Part shown: in pieces, positions 42,046 to 54,056 of the stretch
How the letters are laid out: each line of letters opens with the position of its first letter
Numbering within the stretch: position 1 is the stretch's first letter
Source of the DNA: Micrasema longulum
Lineage: Eukaryota; Arthropoda; Insecta; Trichoptera; Brachycentridae
Direction of reading: 5' to 3'
DNA length: 64,000 bases
Assembly: GCA_022494885.1 (NCBI GenBank)
Contig: JAGVSM010003685.1
Location: 124,001-188,000 of the forward strand
Translations under genes and position numbers: made by a program
The notes under the pieces: generated by a model
The model's input: the letters and a program-made list of their open reading frames with translations, nothing else
Told to the model about the DNA's origin: nothing
The model's database searches: none

Positions 42046-43940
42046 TCTCACTCTCTCTCTCTCGATATATCTCTCTTATATTTTTGAATGCTGAAATTAT
42101 TTTTTTTTATAATCTTCAAATTGACACTTTCACATCGGATTTGGAAAACAAAATTTGTATAACTATGCTGGATTTTACCCAAAGAATTATGTCCGCAAAT
42201 ACAGCAAAACATCTGTATTAGAGGGAGCGCGAAGATAGAACACATAACAAAGAAGCCAGAGACGCTGTTCTCTAGCCGCCGTAGCCGGTTTTGTGTGGAA
42301 CAAATTCAGTCGGTTGTTGACAGTGATGGGAGACGCACGCGCGAATTATGAGCGGTGAATTTATGTTTATTATTTTTTTGACACAAGGCTAAATTATATG
42401 TTTATTTTTATAATTATGGAAAAGGAATTATAAAACAGTATGCCCTAATGTTTTTTTCCCAAATGTCTGAGCTTTAGAATATTCCGTCTTTTGCGTGTGG
42501 AAACACGATGTTACATCACCGCGCGCAAAGGGATTATTCACCACAGTATTTTAAGAGTTAAAAACACACTTCTACTCAAAATAGCAGTACCTACTCCAAT
42601 TTAAATAAGATTGAGTATATCCAAATTTTCTATCTACGTGACTTTAATTCAAATCCGTAACATGGGCTTTTGGTATTTCCCAAATAAACCCCGATAAAAT
42701 ATTATATTCACTCCCGAAAAAAGTCAAAGTTGATTCGATCAATACCTCTAGGTTCAGTATCAGGTTTCCCATTCCATTTTCACCTTTGTCATAAATTGTC
42801 GATGTGCACGTCACGGGATACAGTTTCCATACGTGACCGTTGGAGACTCAGCCACTTGTACTTTTGCTGTATTTTATTGTTTTTTCCCCGTGTAAGTAAA
42901 ACTGGAAAAATGTTGACTTAGGACTTTCCGCTTTCCGATTTTAATCCCCGCCGCCAAAATGCGATCCATCCAACTCGACAGATTCAACTTCTCTCTGGAT
43001 GTAAAGCGGTACCATATCTTGAATATTCAACTTCGCACTTTGATTTTTACACAAAATGTTTAATCTTGTTTCAAATCGTTCAATAGGATCAAAATTATAA
43101 TTCTAAAAGTATGTATTTAGCTAGTTTATACATTGCCATTTTCTTTCATCTTCTCACTGGCGCGGCGGGGCGCTTTAGAGTAGACACATATTTATCTTCT
43201 TACAAAAACTTAAACGGCGTATACGTGTGCTTAAATTCTTTTCTCAGTTTAAATTCTTTACTTTGGTTGATATTATAAAAGCACAGAGGTAAAAGATTAC
43301 GAAATAAAGTTATTTTATTGAAAAGTAATTCGTGTCTCAATTTTCTGAAATCCGCTTATAAGAGATTTATTCTTTAATGATATTATTTAACAATAACTAC
43401 TGCATTATTTAAGGAGTTTTTAAAGGTCTCAATTAATAATTTTATAGATTTATTTACGTTTTCATTAGAAGGGGAAGAGTTTAAATGTGTAAGTGAAAAA
43501 CCGTTATCAAGCACAAAAATCTGTATTCATTCCGCAGATTCGTGGATCGTCATATTTATGAACTAAATCAGGAAAATTTCGTAACAAAATCGTTTACGAC
43601 TCTCCCAAAACGACGAAAATAAGCAGAAAATAAGAAAATTAATAGCGGGATTGTATGTGAACAATAAACGCGAGAAAATTTAATGGAGCAAAGGGGATTA
43701 TTGGCTGTATAACGAGCTGGAGCTTTAGGGGCTGAAGGCGGCACGCGACGGGGGCTGAGACTGGGAATTTCTTACAACAGGAACACGTTTCTTTTAGAAA
43801 CTTAGGAAGACTGTCGTTGCATTCAATGATGAGCTTGGAATTTAAAATAATTATCTACTTTTCAACATATTATCCTGATTATTTTAACGTAAATATGAAT
43901 GGATTTTTGTTGTTTTGTTTGTAAAGCATTGCATGAAATT
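42046..43940. other. Repeat-poor stretch with GC-richer islands
   Basis: 42230-42360 is GC-richer with CAGTCGG and GCACGCGCG and could be a promoter. 43540-43790 is repeat-free and balanced in composition, a candidate conserved element. No exon could be supported. Confidence 0.3.
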
Positions 43941-44015
43941 AACAAATTACAACAGCGATGGAGAACATTTTGGAGAAGAGAATATTGCGTGAAAGTTTTA
44001 AGAAGGCTTTAAAAC
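43941..44015. repeat. Palindromic MITE left terminus
   Basis: 'aacaaattacaacagcgatg', 'gagaacattttggagaagag' and 'aatatt' match the family left end; the arm then degrades. Confidence 0.5.
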
Positions 44016-44069
44016 ACTGTTTCCAGGTTAATGCTGTCTCACAGGAGCCAAAATTTTAGAATTCGAGTA

Positions 44070-44195
44070 AACTGATTTCGTAGCCAGTGTCGCGAGCTCA
44101 CGAATCAAATATCCGAGGTTTGAACTACACTCTACCACAACTCGATTCTTATTTTTTATAGTAAATTATTTACAGCTTATTGAAAATGCCCCCAA
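44070..44195 (+). mobile_element. SINE family B fragment
   Basis: 'tcgtagccagtgtcgcgagc', 'atatccgaggtttgaactac', 'actctaccacaactcgattc' and 'tatttacagcttattgaaaa' match SINE-B on the plus strand; the first third of the head is eroded. Confidence 0.6.
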
Positions 44196-44234
44196 ATATA
44201 TTTATTTATTTATCCAACCTTTTGTACATAACTT

Positions 44235-44800
44235 TATTTGTACATTGGCGGGCTTATTGCCAAATGGCAATTTCTTCCAACCAACCAATAAAATGAAAGT
44301 TTTTTTATTATAATTCAAGTTTCAGAACATATTCAATAGAAAAATAAGATCAATAAGCTAAAGATATAAAATAAATATAAATAAACGTATTTGTTTATAA
44401 ATTACCTTAAATCGAAACTATTATTCAATGGGAAAAAGGAAAAAAGAGGAAAAAAAAAGGAGGAGATATTAAGGAAGAGAAAGGAGATGTTCCTTCAGAC
44501 GTGATTTAATCAGAGATAATGTAGTAACATCTTTGATGGTGGATGGGAGATGATTCCACAGTCGAGCCGCATGGACACTATATGAGTTAGAGAAGAAAGA
44601 GGAATTGTGGATGGGTATTAAGAGAGTGCCTTGAGAATTAGAACGAAGAGGTAAACCATGGACTGATAAGCGTTGAAATTTTTCACGCAGGTATATAGGA
44701 GCGTTAGGACTATGAAGTACATTGAACAGAAGAGAGGAGGAGTGATAGTCTCTCCGCTGTCTAATTTTGAGCCATTTCAGTTGCCTACGATTTCAGAAAT
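44235..44800 (-). mobile_element. LINE 3' end, copy 2
   Basis: It is collinear with 12935-13451 at high identity, covering the 3' UTR ('ggcgggcttattgccaaatg', 'cttccaaccaaccaataaaa') and the ORF end. It extends about 60 bases further upstream than copy 1. Confidence 0.8.
44470..44795 (-). pseudogene. LINE ORF C-terminus (no start codon)
   Basis: The minus-strand open frame reads RRQLKWLKIRQRRDYHSSSL, LFNVLHSPNAPIYLREKFQR, then the same sequence as 13179-13451 with substitutions (LIKSRLKEHLL at the end). The upstream part absent from copy 1 is the usual 'L.WL.....R..Y' block of jockey-superfamily ORFs. There is no in-frame Met. It is intact to the stop, so this copy is probably young or both descend from a recently active element. 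Confidence 0.75.
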
Positions 44801-46965
44801 GTGGTCATATTTTCTTAGATATTTGCGTAAATTGTAAGAACGCAAATATTGTTTTTTTTTAAAAAAAGTTAATGTTATAAAGGTTTCAGCTAGTTGTTCA
44901 GAAAATTTAAACTACTGCTATAAAATAATACGTATTTATTTATCTGCGTACCCTATTTTGAAATAAAAAAATCGTCGTCTTGAATACTGTAAAGTTTTGA
45001 ACTCTTGATAATTTTTAATTTTTTGAAATGTCATATTATTTTTTTGTCCATCGATTTTGACTGTTAGAAGTATGTTGTCTTATGATATTATGTGTTTTAA
45101 AAATTGCACCCACATACAATGAAAACCTAAAAAACCTGTCTCGATAAAACTGCTATCAAAAAGTGGGATATTGTTTTTAAACTGACAATTACCTACTTTT
45201 TCTTAATTTGTTTGTATGTTTCGGTTTTCATTGTTTATCATTTAAATTACATCTTTTCCCTATGATATATGGTATTCGCACGATATTCTATTAAAATATG
45301 CGTAAAAGTGTAGTGTACAAATATACTGTTCCATAATACGACAATATTTCATTTCCTTTTATTTTCTTCCCGCGACACATCTAGTGTTGTTAGTGCTGAA
45401 ATATTGGTCCAATTATTCTAATCTTGCGAAAATCACATCAATTCTGACATGATAAAGTATTACCATAAATATTGTAACTGAATATTGTTCTTTTGGATAA
45501 GAATTGCGTATGTAGAAAACATTTTTTTGCTGTTCGCTGTAGACCATAATAATCCTTATGCGTTTCCATATCATTTACTTATTGATCATTAAAATATTTT
45601 TACCGGCAGGCATTTGTATGTTACAAAAATGTAAATTCTTTCAGCGTCTCTTTTGTTATCAATTTCATTTTTATTTACCTATATGAAACCCTAAAAAACG
45701 TCATTGTAAGTTATTGTTCTGTATGTAAATCTGAAATGTAAATAGACCAACGGTCCAGATTGTTTAATTTTGAATAATCAATATTAAATTTAAGTATAGT
45801 ATTTGAAAATTCAAATATTAAAGGTAAAAACGTTAATCATGCTTTCTTGTTGAATATCATTATCAAAAAATCAATACGTTTATATAGGCAAACATTATAT
45901 TTTTTTTAAATTTTAACGAAAAAACTTACGGTAACCTTTAAACCTATCTAGTTTTTCTATTCTACGATTTATATTACCTACATAAACTCCTGTTTATTTT
46001 ATTTTATTAAAATGTGTTCATGACAAAACGCATACATTTTTATCCAAACAATATCATTATTGACATAATATAGGGTAGCGAAATGTATTTTTCGGATAAA
46101 AAAAAGCTTATCTTTCAGTAGATATTTAAATACTTATACAGCCATTTGCATAAGAATGAATTTTGTAAAAAAAAAACGAATCAATTCACGTTTTACGAAT
46201 TGCCTTAATTCCTCGCTAACGCAGACAGACAAAAATGTAAAGCATTATTTCTTATCATATTTCTTCCACGTAATTTTTTTTTTCCTCCATAATTTAGCAT
46301 TGCTACACGAGCGAACATTCATGTACGCGTTGTGAGATATTGTGCTGTAGGGCTAAAACATATTTCATTAAAGCTGATGAAGTGGAGTGCACGGAACAAA
46401 CAAAAGTCATTCCTTTCTTCAGTAATTCATAATTAAGGTTAATTGCAAAGACATGTATTTTTAAACTTTCTGTAAAACGATTTTTACGTAGCAATTAACT
46501 CTATAGTCAGCTGGTTTCAGACGTGTTCCATGAAAATGGAAGCTGCGTTTTAAATACACATATTTAACAATAAAATCTACTGAAACTTTGTAGTTTTTAA
46601 ATTAAATTAACAAGGTAGAGAATTATTGTAGATGAGTATTCTAAGAAATTAATCCATGAACATTTATCATTATTTGTCATATTCTTACTTTGGAAAATGA
46701 TTCACATGTTGAAAAAATAGTAAATAAAACGAAATGAACGATCGATTAATGATGGAATGCGCATCATATTGACGGGGTTGATAAAAAAATAACACGTTTA
46801 TAGTATATTTGAAGTTGTCTAATATATCGTCTATTCAGTTCTGAACCATTTTAAACGCCAAAACATAAAATGTGATGGTAAGCGATTTTTTTTTACTTTG
46901 CAAATGGTACGTTCCGTATTGTAAACGTCATATTATTGTAAAATTGTAAAAAGCGAGTAAATCAT
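44801..46965. other. No recognised features
   Basis: Very AT-rich. Neither strand shows coding or repeat signals I can support. Confidence 0.35.
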
Positions 46966-46973
46966 GTTGAACC

Positions 46974-47092
46974 GGGTTGTATTCCCGTGGTAGTATTGTG
47001 CACTCACGGGCCAAAGGTCCGAGGTTCAAATCCCACTCAATTGAAATATTTGAGTAAATAATAAGAACTAGAGTATTTCTCTTTAAAAAAAA
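46974..47092 (+). mobile_element. SINE family B copy
   Basis: Head CCGGGTTGTATTCCCGTGGT, 'gcactcacgggccaaaggtc', B box GGTTCAAATCCC, short diverged body, A-run at 47083-47090. Confidence 0.65.
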
Positions 47093-47315
47093 GGTTAACA
47101 ATTCAAAGTATAATTGCCTTCTAAGGGTATTCTAGGAGCTTAGGAAAGTTCAGAAAAATGATTTTTAGTGTTTAGCGTTTAGGATAAAAAGTCATTATTG
47201 AATAACCTTAAAAATAATGCATATTTACATTTATGATTATACAAAAAGAAAGGAAATATCACAGGTGTTTAGGATAGTTCAGAATTGAGTAAACAATATA
47301 CTGTTTACTTATTTA

Positions 47316-47375
47316 CATATTGCAACAGAGATTAAGATCATTTTAGAAAAGGGAATATAGAAGTCCATATTTCAA
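47316..47375. repeat. Palindromic MITE left terminus
   Basis: 'acatattgcaacagagatta', 'agatcattttagaaaaggga' and 'atatagaagtcc' match the family end; the rest is missing. Confidence 0.5.
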
Positions 47376-47866
47376 AAGAAAAAAAATCAAAATATGCATA
47401 TTTTAAACATTTGTAGAAAATTTATTCCACGTCGCACAAAACAAAAGTTTATCTCATTACCATCGAATTTTTTGGATTATTAGACCATTTGAACATAACT
47501 AGATAATTAAAATTTATATAACCACAAACCATATCAACCTATTTTTTTATTATTATTACGTACTATTTCAATATATTTTTTATTGCAATAAAATTTTAAG
47601 TGCTTTTATGTCCCCTTCCAAAGACAAGAGTTTTTACCTTTTATGAAAAAGCACTGCGAATTTGAAAATCGTCAAACATTTTGATCTAGATAAGTTAGAA
47701 TTTAGGAGACAGATTTTATTTTTATTTTATTCCTCGCCCAACCTGTACAAAGGCTGGACTGTAACTGTAATAAAAACGTGTATAATATAAAATAAAAGAA
47801 TAAAACGTGAGAAGGCTAATTGTTATAAAAATATCCCTTAAAACAATTTATTCATTCTTTTTTAAG
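47376..47866. other. No recognised features
   Basis: AT-rich sequence without a supportable feature. Confidence 0.3.
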
Positions 47867-48066
47867 GGTTTAACCCGCTAAGCCTCAATTAAGAGGCTTC
47901 TCAGCAGGTGGGAAAGAGGGGGTATGGAAAGAGGTTATGAAAGATACATCGCAACACCCAGACCAATTGAGAAATAAATCTATCTTGCAACTGGCGGGAA
48001 TCGAATCCGCGACTCCAGTTTCGCAGTTAGCCGTCTAACCAACTGCGCCACGGCGCATGTCACACA
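47867..48066 (-). mobile_element. tRNA-derived SINE, family D
   Basis: Minus strand head ATGCGCCGTGGCGCAGTTGG (A-box-like TGGCGCAGTTGG), 'tagacggctaactgcgaaac', B box GGATTCGATTCCCG. The body includes 'tttctcaattggtctgggtg' and 'ctgagaagcctcttaattga', ending 'gcgggttaaacccttaaaaa'. Only one clear copy is in the window; 36165-36215 may be a worn body. The head is well kept, so it could be mistaken for a tRNA gene. Confidence 0.65.
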
Positions 48067-48449
48067 TAATTTACATTTATTGGGACACAAGTGCCAACTC
48101 CATGGGACTTAACTCCTTGCACGAGGTGGGATGAATAAATATAACACAATAATAATATAATACAACAAAAATATTTATTTTTATTTTTATAGGAACGTAA
48201 AAGACATATTATCCACTATGTATTGGGAGCACAGGTTAGTTCGGTCCGTTTGTTTGTGGTCAAAAATGCATTTATTTCAGAACAAAATGAATAAATAAAT
48301 TAATCAAATTATTGTCTATTGCTGGCTCTACTTTTTCCCACATCAGGTAACTTTCAAATTCCATCTCGAAAAAAGTATCTTCTTTTAAGGTGATTGAAAA
48401 GAGCTGTTGTGAGCTGTTGTGGAGTGTTAATGCATTGCCCCTTTTTCAG
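48067..48449. other. Possible intron sequence before the candidate exon
   Basis: AT-rich DNA ending in a polypyrimidine stretch and CAG (48435-48449: GCCCCTTTTTCAG), a good splice acceptor. 'gagctgttgt' is repeated in tandem at 48399-48420. Confidence 0.35.
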
Positions 48450-48687
48450 CTTGCAAAGACAACAGCTGGAGGCGCGATGCAGAAGCCTGGGTGAAGATCT
48501 ATGCGATATCCCATCGGTGATATATAATAAAGAACTCACACGAGAGGTAGTATCATACATGATCAATATAGTGCAGGCAATTGCTAAAATAAACCAAAGT
48601 AGGGAACAAAATGCCGAACACTACTCTAGTCGAACCGAAAGCCTGTTGACTACTGCTAACAGGCCGGCTTCTTTTGAAGAGTTTTAA
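48450..48687 (+). CDS. Candidate terminal exon of a host protein (function unknown)
   Basis: The frame is open before and after the acceptor-like CTTTTTCAG (48441-48449). If the intron ends there, the exon starts in phase 2 and encodes LQRQQLEARCRSLGEDLCDI, then PSVIYNKELTREVVSYMINI, VQAIAKINQSREQNAEHYSS, RTESLLTTANRPASFEEF-stop (48685-48687). The peptide is charged, Gln/Glu/Arg-rich and partly helical or coiled-coil in pattern, and it resembles no transposon protein known to me. Composition is clearly less AT-rich than the surroundings, as expected for coding sequence. A poly(A)-signal-like AATAAA lies at about 48848, giving a 3' UTR near 180 bases. The ATG at 48394 would add residues from the supposed intron and is probably not used. 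I cannot name the family. No upstream exon was found in the window. Confidence 0.45.
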
Positions 48688-48889
48688 GTGGTTTCCTCTC
48701 CACGTGAGCAAATGCTGAGAAGTTCCTGACTAGCCCACATTAATATATCCCTCCTGATCCCAATGGTTTAGATAAGTTTCAAGATATTCAATTGCAGAAA
48801 AATCCACTTTTTGAAATATAAACCTTGTATATTATAAGCAAGGTAAATAATAAAGCAACTCCCATATATAAAAAAAAGGTAAGGAGCGA

Positions 48890-49398
48890 GTTTTCGTTTC
48901 TGCGATAGAAGTGAACCGGCGACCTGTCAAATCAGGCCGCATCCGTCGGAACAATCAGTAATCAGAAGGAACAATGTCCGGCCCGGCGAATGCGGCGGGT
49001 GCACTAAAATATCCCACTTGAGCGTTTCCAAATATTTTTTACAACTTTTGCGACATGAGGTCGAGCATACAGAAGAATAACTTTGTCATGTATTTGTTCG
49101 TATCCCGGCCGTTTTTCTCGTAATGCACAGCTCAAACGAATCCATTGTAGCCAATACTGATCGCCCGTAATGGAATCGCCAGGTTGTAGCAGCTCATAGT
49201 ATACAACAACCTTTGGTCCCAGCATGACCTTCGAACCATGCATATTCGGCTTTGGTGTTGATGTTGAGGTCGATCTCAACGATTGACCCGGCATAACTTA
49301 GTATTTTTTCTTCTTGGGGCTGTCGTAGAATATCAATTTCTCATCCCCAGTCAAAATCCGATTTAAAAAATCTTTTTTTTGATGCCCTCGAATCCTTT
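48890..49398 (-). pseudogene. mariner-family transposase remnant
   Basis: The minus strand reads NRILTGDEKLIFYDSPKKKK, a stop, then MPGQSLRSTSTSTPKPNMHG, SKVMLGPKVVVYYELLQPGD, SITGDQYWLQWIRLSCALRE, KRPGYEQIHDKVILLYARPH and VAKVVKNIWKRSS. A frameshift leads on to HPPHSPG and VPSDY. This matches the second half of mariner transposases: the first two catalytic Asp regions are TGDEK (Asp kept) and HDNARPH (here LLYARPH, Asp lost), the third SPD.APSDY (Asp damaged). Stops, the deletions between MLG and VVYY, and the lost Asp make it non-functional. The terminal inverted repeats were not found. Confidence 0.8.
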
Positions 49399-50572
49399 AA
49401 AAATCACAAAACATAAATACTCGAATTCGTAATACTTTTCTGCTGTGGGATTTAGCAAAACACTATTTGGTTTACTTGTAAATATTCAATATTATAAATT
49501 AAGGTCAGAAATTTGAAACGTTGGCGCCTTTTCAACAAAGCAAAGCGCTGATAACCTTATATTAATTTAATGAATTCTGGTATGTATCCCTTGCAATCTC
49601 TTAGTTTTTAATTGTTGTTGCGTTATCAATATTCCTTTGACCTTCTTAATATTATTTAACGTGTTTCTAATTTTTTTTACTACTGAACTAAATAGAAAAT
49701 AGATTCATAGGTCCAAAAGTTGAATTAATTGTATATTGCAAAAAACAGCTAGTCACTTACATTAAAAAAGTATAACTAAATCTATAAAAAAATAAACCAA
49801 TAATTTGACCTCACTTAATCAATAAAGACTAATGTTAAACTTGACGCTGTACTTTCTTGTAAAATAATTGAGGTAATTATTCTTCGTAATGATTATTTCT
49901 TCTGACAAATTACGACGTTGATTGAGCCATTTTCATTTATGTCTTAAAATTTTATGACTCTCATTCAGCATTTAGCTTGGCCCAGTAAAAGGAAAAAAAC
50001 TTTTTATGCGAAAATTTATGCTCTCCCTATTTAATTTGTGTGTATCTACCAACCACCATCGTTGAGTTTGCTAGAAAGTATAACACCATAAAATGTTGAA
50101 TACAGAAGAATGGGAATTATTTGTCTCAATTTCTTCGAGAAAATAGCAGGCCTAAAATACATTAAAAAATATCACTGGCCCAAAGCAACAGTGAGATATC
50201 TCTGAAGAACATTTTCTGAGATATTCGGACTTTGAGGTGTTCAAAAAGTCTGCTGACTTAAATTATGAATACTATGTTTTCTCAAAGGTCAACTATCTAA
50301 CATCGATGTTTTAGTATTTGAAAATATTTATTTATTTAATTTATTAACATATCTGCACGTGTATCTCAAAATCGAAAATTTATTGTTTATCTCACTATCT
50401 TTGGGCTAGCTATATTGTTAATGTCTATCTTATCCCTTTTCTTTTAAGCTCTATGATCTAAAAGGAAACGCATTGCAACTTGACTTGTCTTTCGCTTCAG
50501 AAAAGTTAAAATCATGTTTTATTTCAACGTGAAAATTCAGATTAGTTTTTATTTGAACAAAATAACAATACA

Positions 50573-50603
<31 letters not shown>

Positions 50604-51436
50604 AAGAGTTAAATTAGGACAACATATCAGGCCAAGAACCCTTGCGTGATTGATGCCTAGATATTATTAAGACATAATACTCTCCAATAGCAATAGTATT
50701 TGCCTCAGAAACATAGTTTCACTGATGTGACTGATGGCAGATTTAAAAAAGGGCTAGACGTACCGCTTGGATTAGCAGGCAGAGTAGATATGAAAGTCGT
50801 CCGGAAATCAGATGTTTATTCGATAAAAACTAATAGCACCTATTCTCCTCTACATGTGCGAATCGTTGCTTCTCACTAGGGCCCAAACAGCAAACGATTG
50901 AGTTTTGAAAATTGGCGCCTCAGATGAATACTGGGCAAGCGGTGGCGGTGGTTTGGCTTCGTTAGAAATATAGAAATAAAAATTACTACCGATGCCAGCC
51001 GTCATCGAGCGAAGGCGACATAGCTAGCTGGACCTATTATATAACAGATGCCTTCGAAGCCCAGACCACGCTTGCTTACTTTACAAGCTGTCAGGTTCTT
51101 GCGATCCTGAACGTACACGTCTGACAATTCGTCGGCAGTTCACGTCTTGACTACGGGACGCGGACCAGACTTGGAAGGACACATGAGTGTTAGCCGCAGA
51201 CAATGATGCCCTGAGAGATTTCGTGGAATATTCCAAAAGCGGACATGGATTAAGTTAACTTTAATTCTTATTTAAATTAAAATGTTCGATTTATAACATC
51301 ATCTTAAACAATTTTGAAACTTTGTATTTTCATCGCAAGTTGGCTGCTTGCGGGACAATACCGTCAGAACAAAAAGCCTTCTCAGGGTGGTGGAAATGAG
51401 AACCCCACGCTTCATCACAGGCAGAACTCTTAGAGA
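49399..51436. other. Unassigned, with a (TA)n run and a GC-richer patch
   Basis: A TA microsatellite lies at 50577-50602. 50740-51240 is GC-richer and has no long frame; it may be a decayed element, but I recognise no motif. The rest is AT-rich. Confidence 0.3.
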
Positions 51437-51577
51437 TTCTCCCGAGGGGGAGTAGGTATATATTTTTTATCAATATTCCTACAGAGATGAGGTAGAATTT
51501 TTTTCAAATTCAGGATTATCGGAGAAATCCAGATTTGTGTATGTACAAAAAATACACATACCAAAAAATAATGTTGT
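51437..51577 (-). repeat. Left member of an exact inverted and direct repeat pair
   Basis: 51437-51521 is the exact reverse complement of 51907-51991 (85 bases). The following 51522-51570 ('gagaaatccagatttgtgta', 'tgtacaaaaaatacacatac') repeats in direct orientation at 51987-52038. Confidence 0.9.
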
Positions 51578-51829
51578 GTAATAAGATCTGGTCAAAATAT
51601 AAGTATAAATAAATTGCAGAATCATCTGCAGGCGATTACTAGTACTTAATTTAACTCGGAAGAGTCTTAAATACATAAAATAAAGTAATATGCTAATTAA
51701 AAATACTTAACTTCAATATCAATACATAGATGGTGCTCCAACACGCTAGTGAATGCTTTCTCATTTAATAGGATATATACAGGAATCAAAATGATGCCAA
51801 TGTCGATATTCGCTAATAAGCGGAATGGG

Positions 51830-51905
51830 GAATGTTGTTAAAAAACGTAAAGTGGCCACTCAACCCAGCCAATGACAGGTCGTAAGCCCTGTAAACGCTC
51901 GAATA
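51830..51905. repeat. Palindromic MITE arm
   Basis: 'ggggaatgttgttaaaaaac', 'gtaaagtggccactcaaccc' and 'agccaatgacaggtcgtaag' are one arm of the family. It ends where the exact inverted repeat begins. Confidence 0.55.
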
Positions 51906-51906
51906 T

Positions 51907-52048
51907 CGATAATCCTGAATTTGAAAAAAATTCTACCTCATCTCTGTAGGAATATTGATAAAAAATATATACCTACTCCCCCTCGGGAGAAATCCAGATT
52001 TGTGTATGTACAAAAAATACACATACCAAAAAATAATGCTATGTGCAC
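51907..52048 (+). repeat. Right member of the exact inverted and direct repeat pair
   Basis: Partner of 51437-51577; see that entry. Confidence 0.9.
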
Positions 52049-52252
52049 ACACCTATATACATAGCACAATTACTAGGATGAGGCGTTTGAATTTATTTGC
52101 TACCTACGGGGCCCTGGTTAAGATGTTGCATTTGCCTACCGTGGGTACCGATATTGTTCGCGATCGCCATAATAACAACTGAAATGGGCGTGTGAACATG
52201 TGATTTTTATACTCTCACCGCGATGGCAAAGAAGATATTTTGCAATCAATAA

Positions 52253-52540
52253 CTATTCAATCCACTGTGTTGTGTAATTCGTCAAGTGCTCCTCCTTTCT
52301 GAGAGCAAAATCGAATCTGATCATGACTGCCACGCGAAAGAAGTTCCAGACAATAAAGGTGCCAGAACTCAGAATAAGGTAGGTGATTGCAATCATTGTA
52401 TTTAGGGTTCTGTAGCAAAGTAAATAAATGATAACGCATCCCCCGAACCAGCAATTCGAGCGTGCATCTGCTAACGGGCAAGTGGCGCGATCATAACCTG
52501 CCATAGGCTGGTTTGAATGACTACTTTACATAAATTTATG
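52253..52540 (-). other. Open stretch of unknown nature plus MITE arm remnant
   Basis: Two overlapping minus-strand frames are open. One (52504-52253) encodes a hydrophobic peptide with CVIIYLLCYRTLNTMIAITY and LILSSGTFIVWNFFRVAVMI; the other (52481-52257) encodes a polar peptide of similar length. Neither resembles a known family, and both being open argues for chance. 52490-52525 ('cgatcataacctgccatagg', 'ctggtttgaatgactacttt') is a worn palindromic-MITE arm. Confidence 0.25.
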
Positions 52541-53849
52541 TCAGTTTGTTATTTTTCTGAAGATTAATTGGTCAACCTGCACCAGTAGACTCAAATCAAT
52601 AATTGAGTGTCAGTGCTGTGACGTAAACTAAGTATGTTATCAAAAGTAAATAATTTGTATCTAATCATAATTTTCTTAGCAGTTTCGCTCTCGGCATTCC
52701 TCAGCTTCCAATTCCCAAAAAATATTGGATAACGAACATTTACTGAAACGAGTTACTTTCAATATTAAACCTTTCAAGTGCTAGTGATTGAATTTAACGA
52801 ATTTGACAAATTAATTAACAAAATGTCGACCCAAAATCTTCGTTCTGATATTCGAATATAATAATGAAGGCAATATTTCTCTAAATATTTTCAAACGCAC
52901 GTTACAACAATAACTTCACCAAATGTTTATCCCTAGGGAATAATTAATATTTACCAACATCAAAAGATTCCGAAAGCCCATGAATAAATAGCTGGGTAAC
53001 GAACGGATCCTTTCTGTTAATTGTATCCCTTTTTCTTTTAATTTGGTATTGATCTACAAGTAAAATCATTCAAACTATTGAAAATATGTATAACCTAAGT
53101 ATATTTACCCTAGGGAATAATCCTGAAAATTCTATAAAAGCTTTTTTTATTTATTTTCTTATAATATCATATAAATTAAGTCCTCCTTCGAACAGATTTC
53201 CCTAGTGAGAATGACTCTTAAATTAATTTTGTATTAAAAAAATATTTCATAAAGCATAATAATCAATATTTAAAAAAAAAAAACTCATTTAGGTTAATCC
53301 CCTTTATTGTGATTTAAAAATAATAATTTTCATTAAAAAGCACCTTACTCAAATAATAAATAAAATGGTCGATTATTCAAAGCTTTTATCCATAGAATTA
53401 AGAATAGTCCAGAAGGATTGTAGAATCATATTTGAATACATCGGACTGTGTCCAATAATTTCCCCACTATGCTTCACTTTCGCCGCACGCATTCGTGATG
53501 CCGCCGCGTTATCTTGCAAAATGGGAGAAAATATAATTATAACACAAATGTAAGGTAAAAATTACAATCTGTTAATTTCTCAAAAATTTTATTTGTGCAC
53601 GCGGAAATTTTGATTGACACAACAGAGTAGATAAGTAAAGGGTCATTTAATAGGCATAATTGAATTAATGAACTTTAAACTTAAAATATAAAACAAATTT
53701 TATTTTACATAAAACGGATATTTTTAAATCATGTTAAATAATATTTGATGTTTTAAAGATAATGTTGGTCAAACGTCTACGATAGAGCTATTTAATCCGA
53801 AATCCAATTTTCATTAGTTCTCTCATTAGATGAGCAAAGTATTTTTTTA
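52541..53849. other. No recognised gene; one arm of a distant inverted repeat
   Basis: CATAGAATTAAGAATAGTCC (53390) plus AGAAG is exactly inverted near 54385-54412, about 1 kb away. No coding family recognised. Confidence 0.4.
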
Positions 53850-54056
53850 TCGTCTATGCGCTCTGTATCTGCAAGACATGCTGTTATCTAGCTCCGGTAT
53901 ATCATAATTGGAGACGAGGAACAAGAATCCCAACCATCCATGCGCTCTGTAGCTGCAAGACGTAGTGGGATATTTATTTACTGTACAGCGCCCTTGAGGT
54001 GATTTTCACAAAAACGGCGCTATATAAATTATCCAAATATAAATAAATAAATAAAG
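53850..54056 (+). mobile_element. CR1-like LINE 3' UTR end
   Basis: Two units of 'atgcgctctgtagctgcaag' (53856 and 53939) are followed by 'acagcgcccttgaggtgatt', 'ttcacaaaaacggcgctata', 'taaattatcc' and (ATAA)n. This is the family terminus also seen at 58980-59033 (plus) and 59455-59510 (minus). Confidence 0.75.

Noticed and set aside
48000..48066. tRNA-like sequence on the minus strand
   Set aside because: A SINE body follows directly, and the anticodon arm does not pair convincingly.
50577..50602. (TA)n run
   Set aside because: Ordinary microsatellite; another lies at about 62766-62789.
52253..52504. Membrane-protein or chemoreceptor exon
   Set aside because: A second frame is equally open over the same stretch, and no receptor motif or good splice sites were found.
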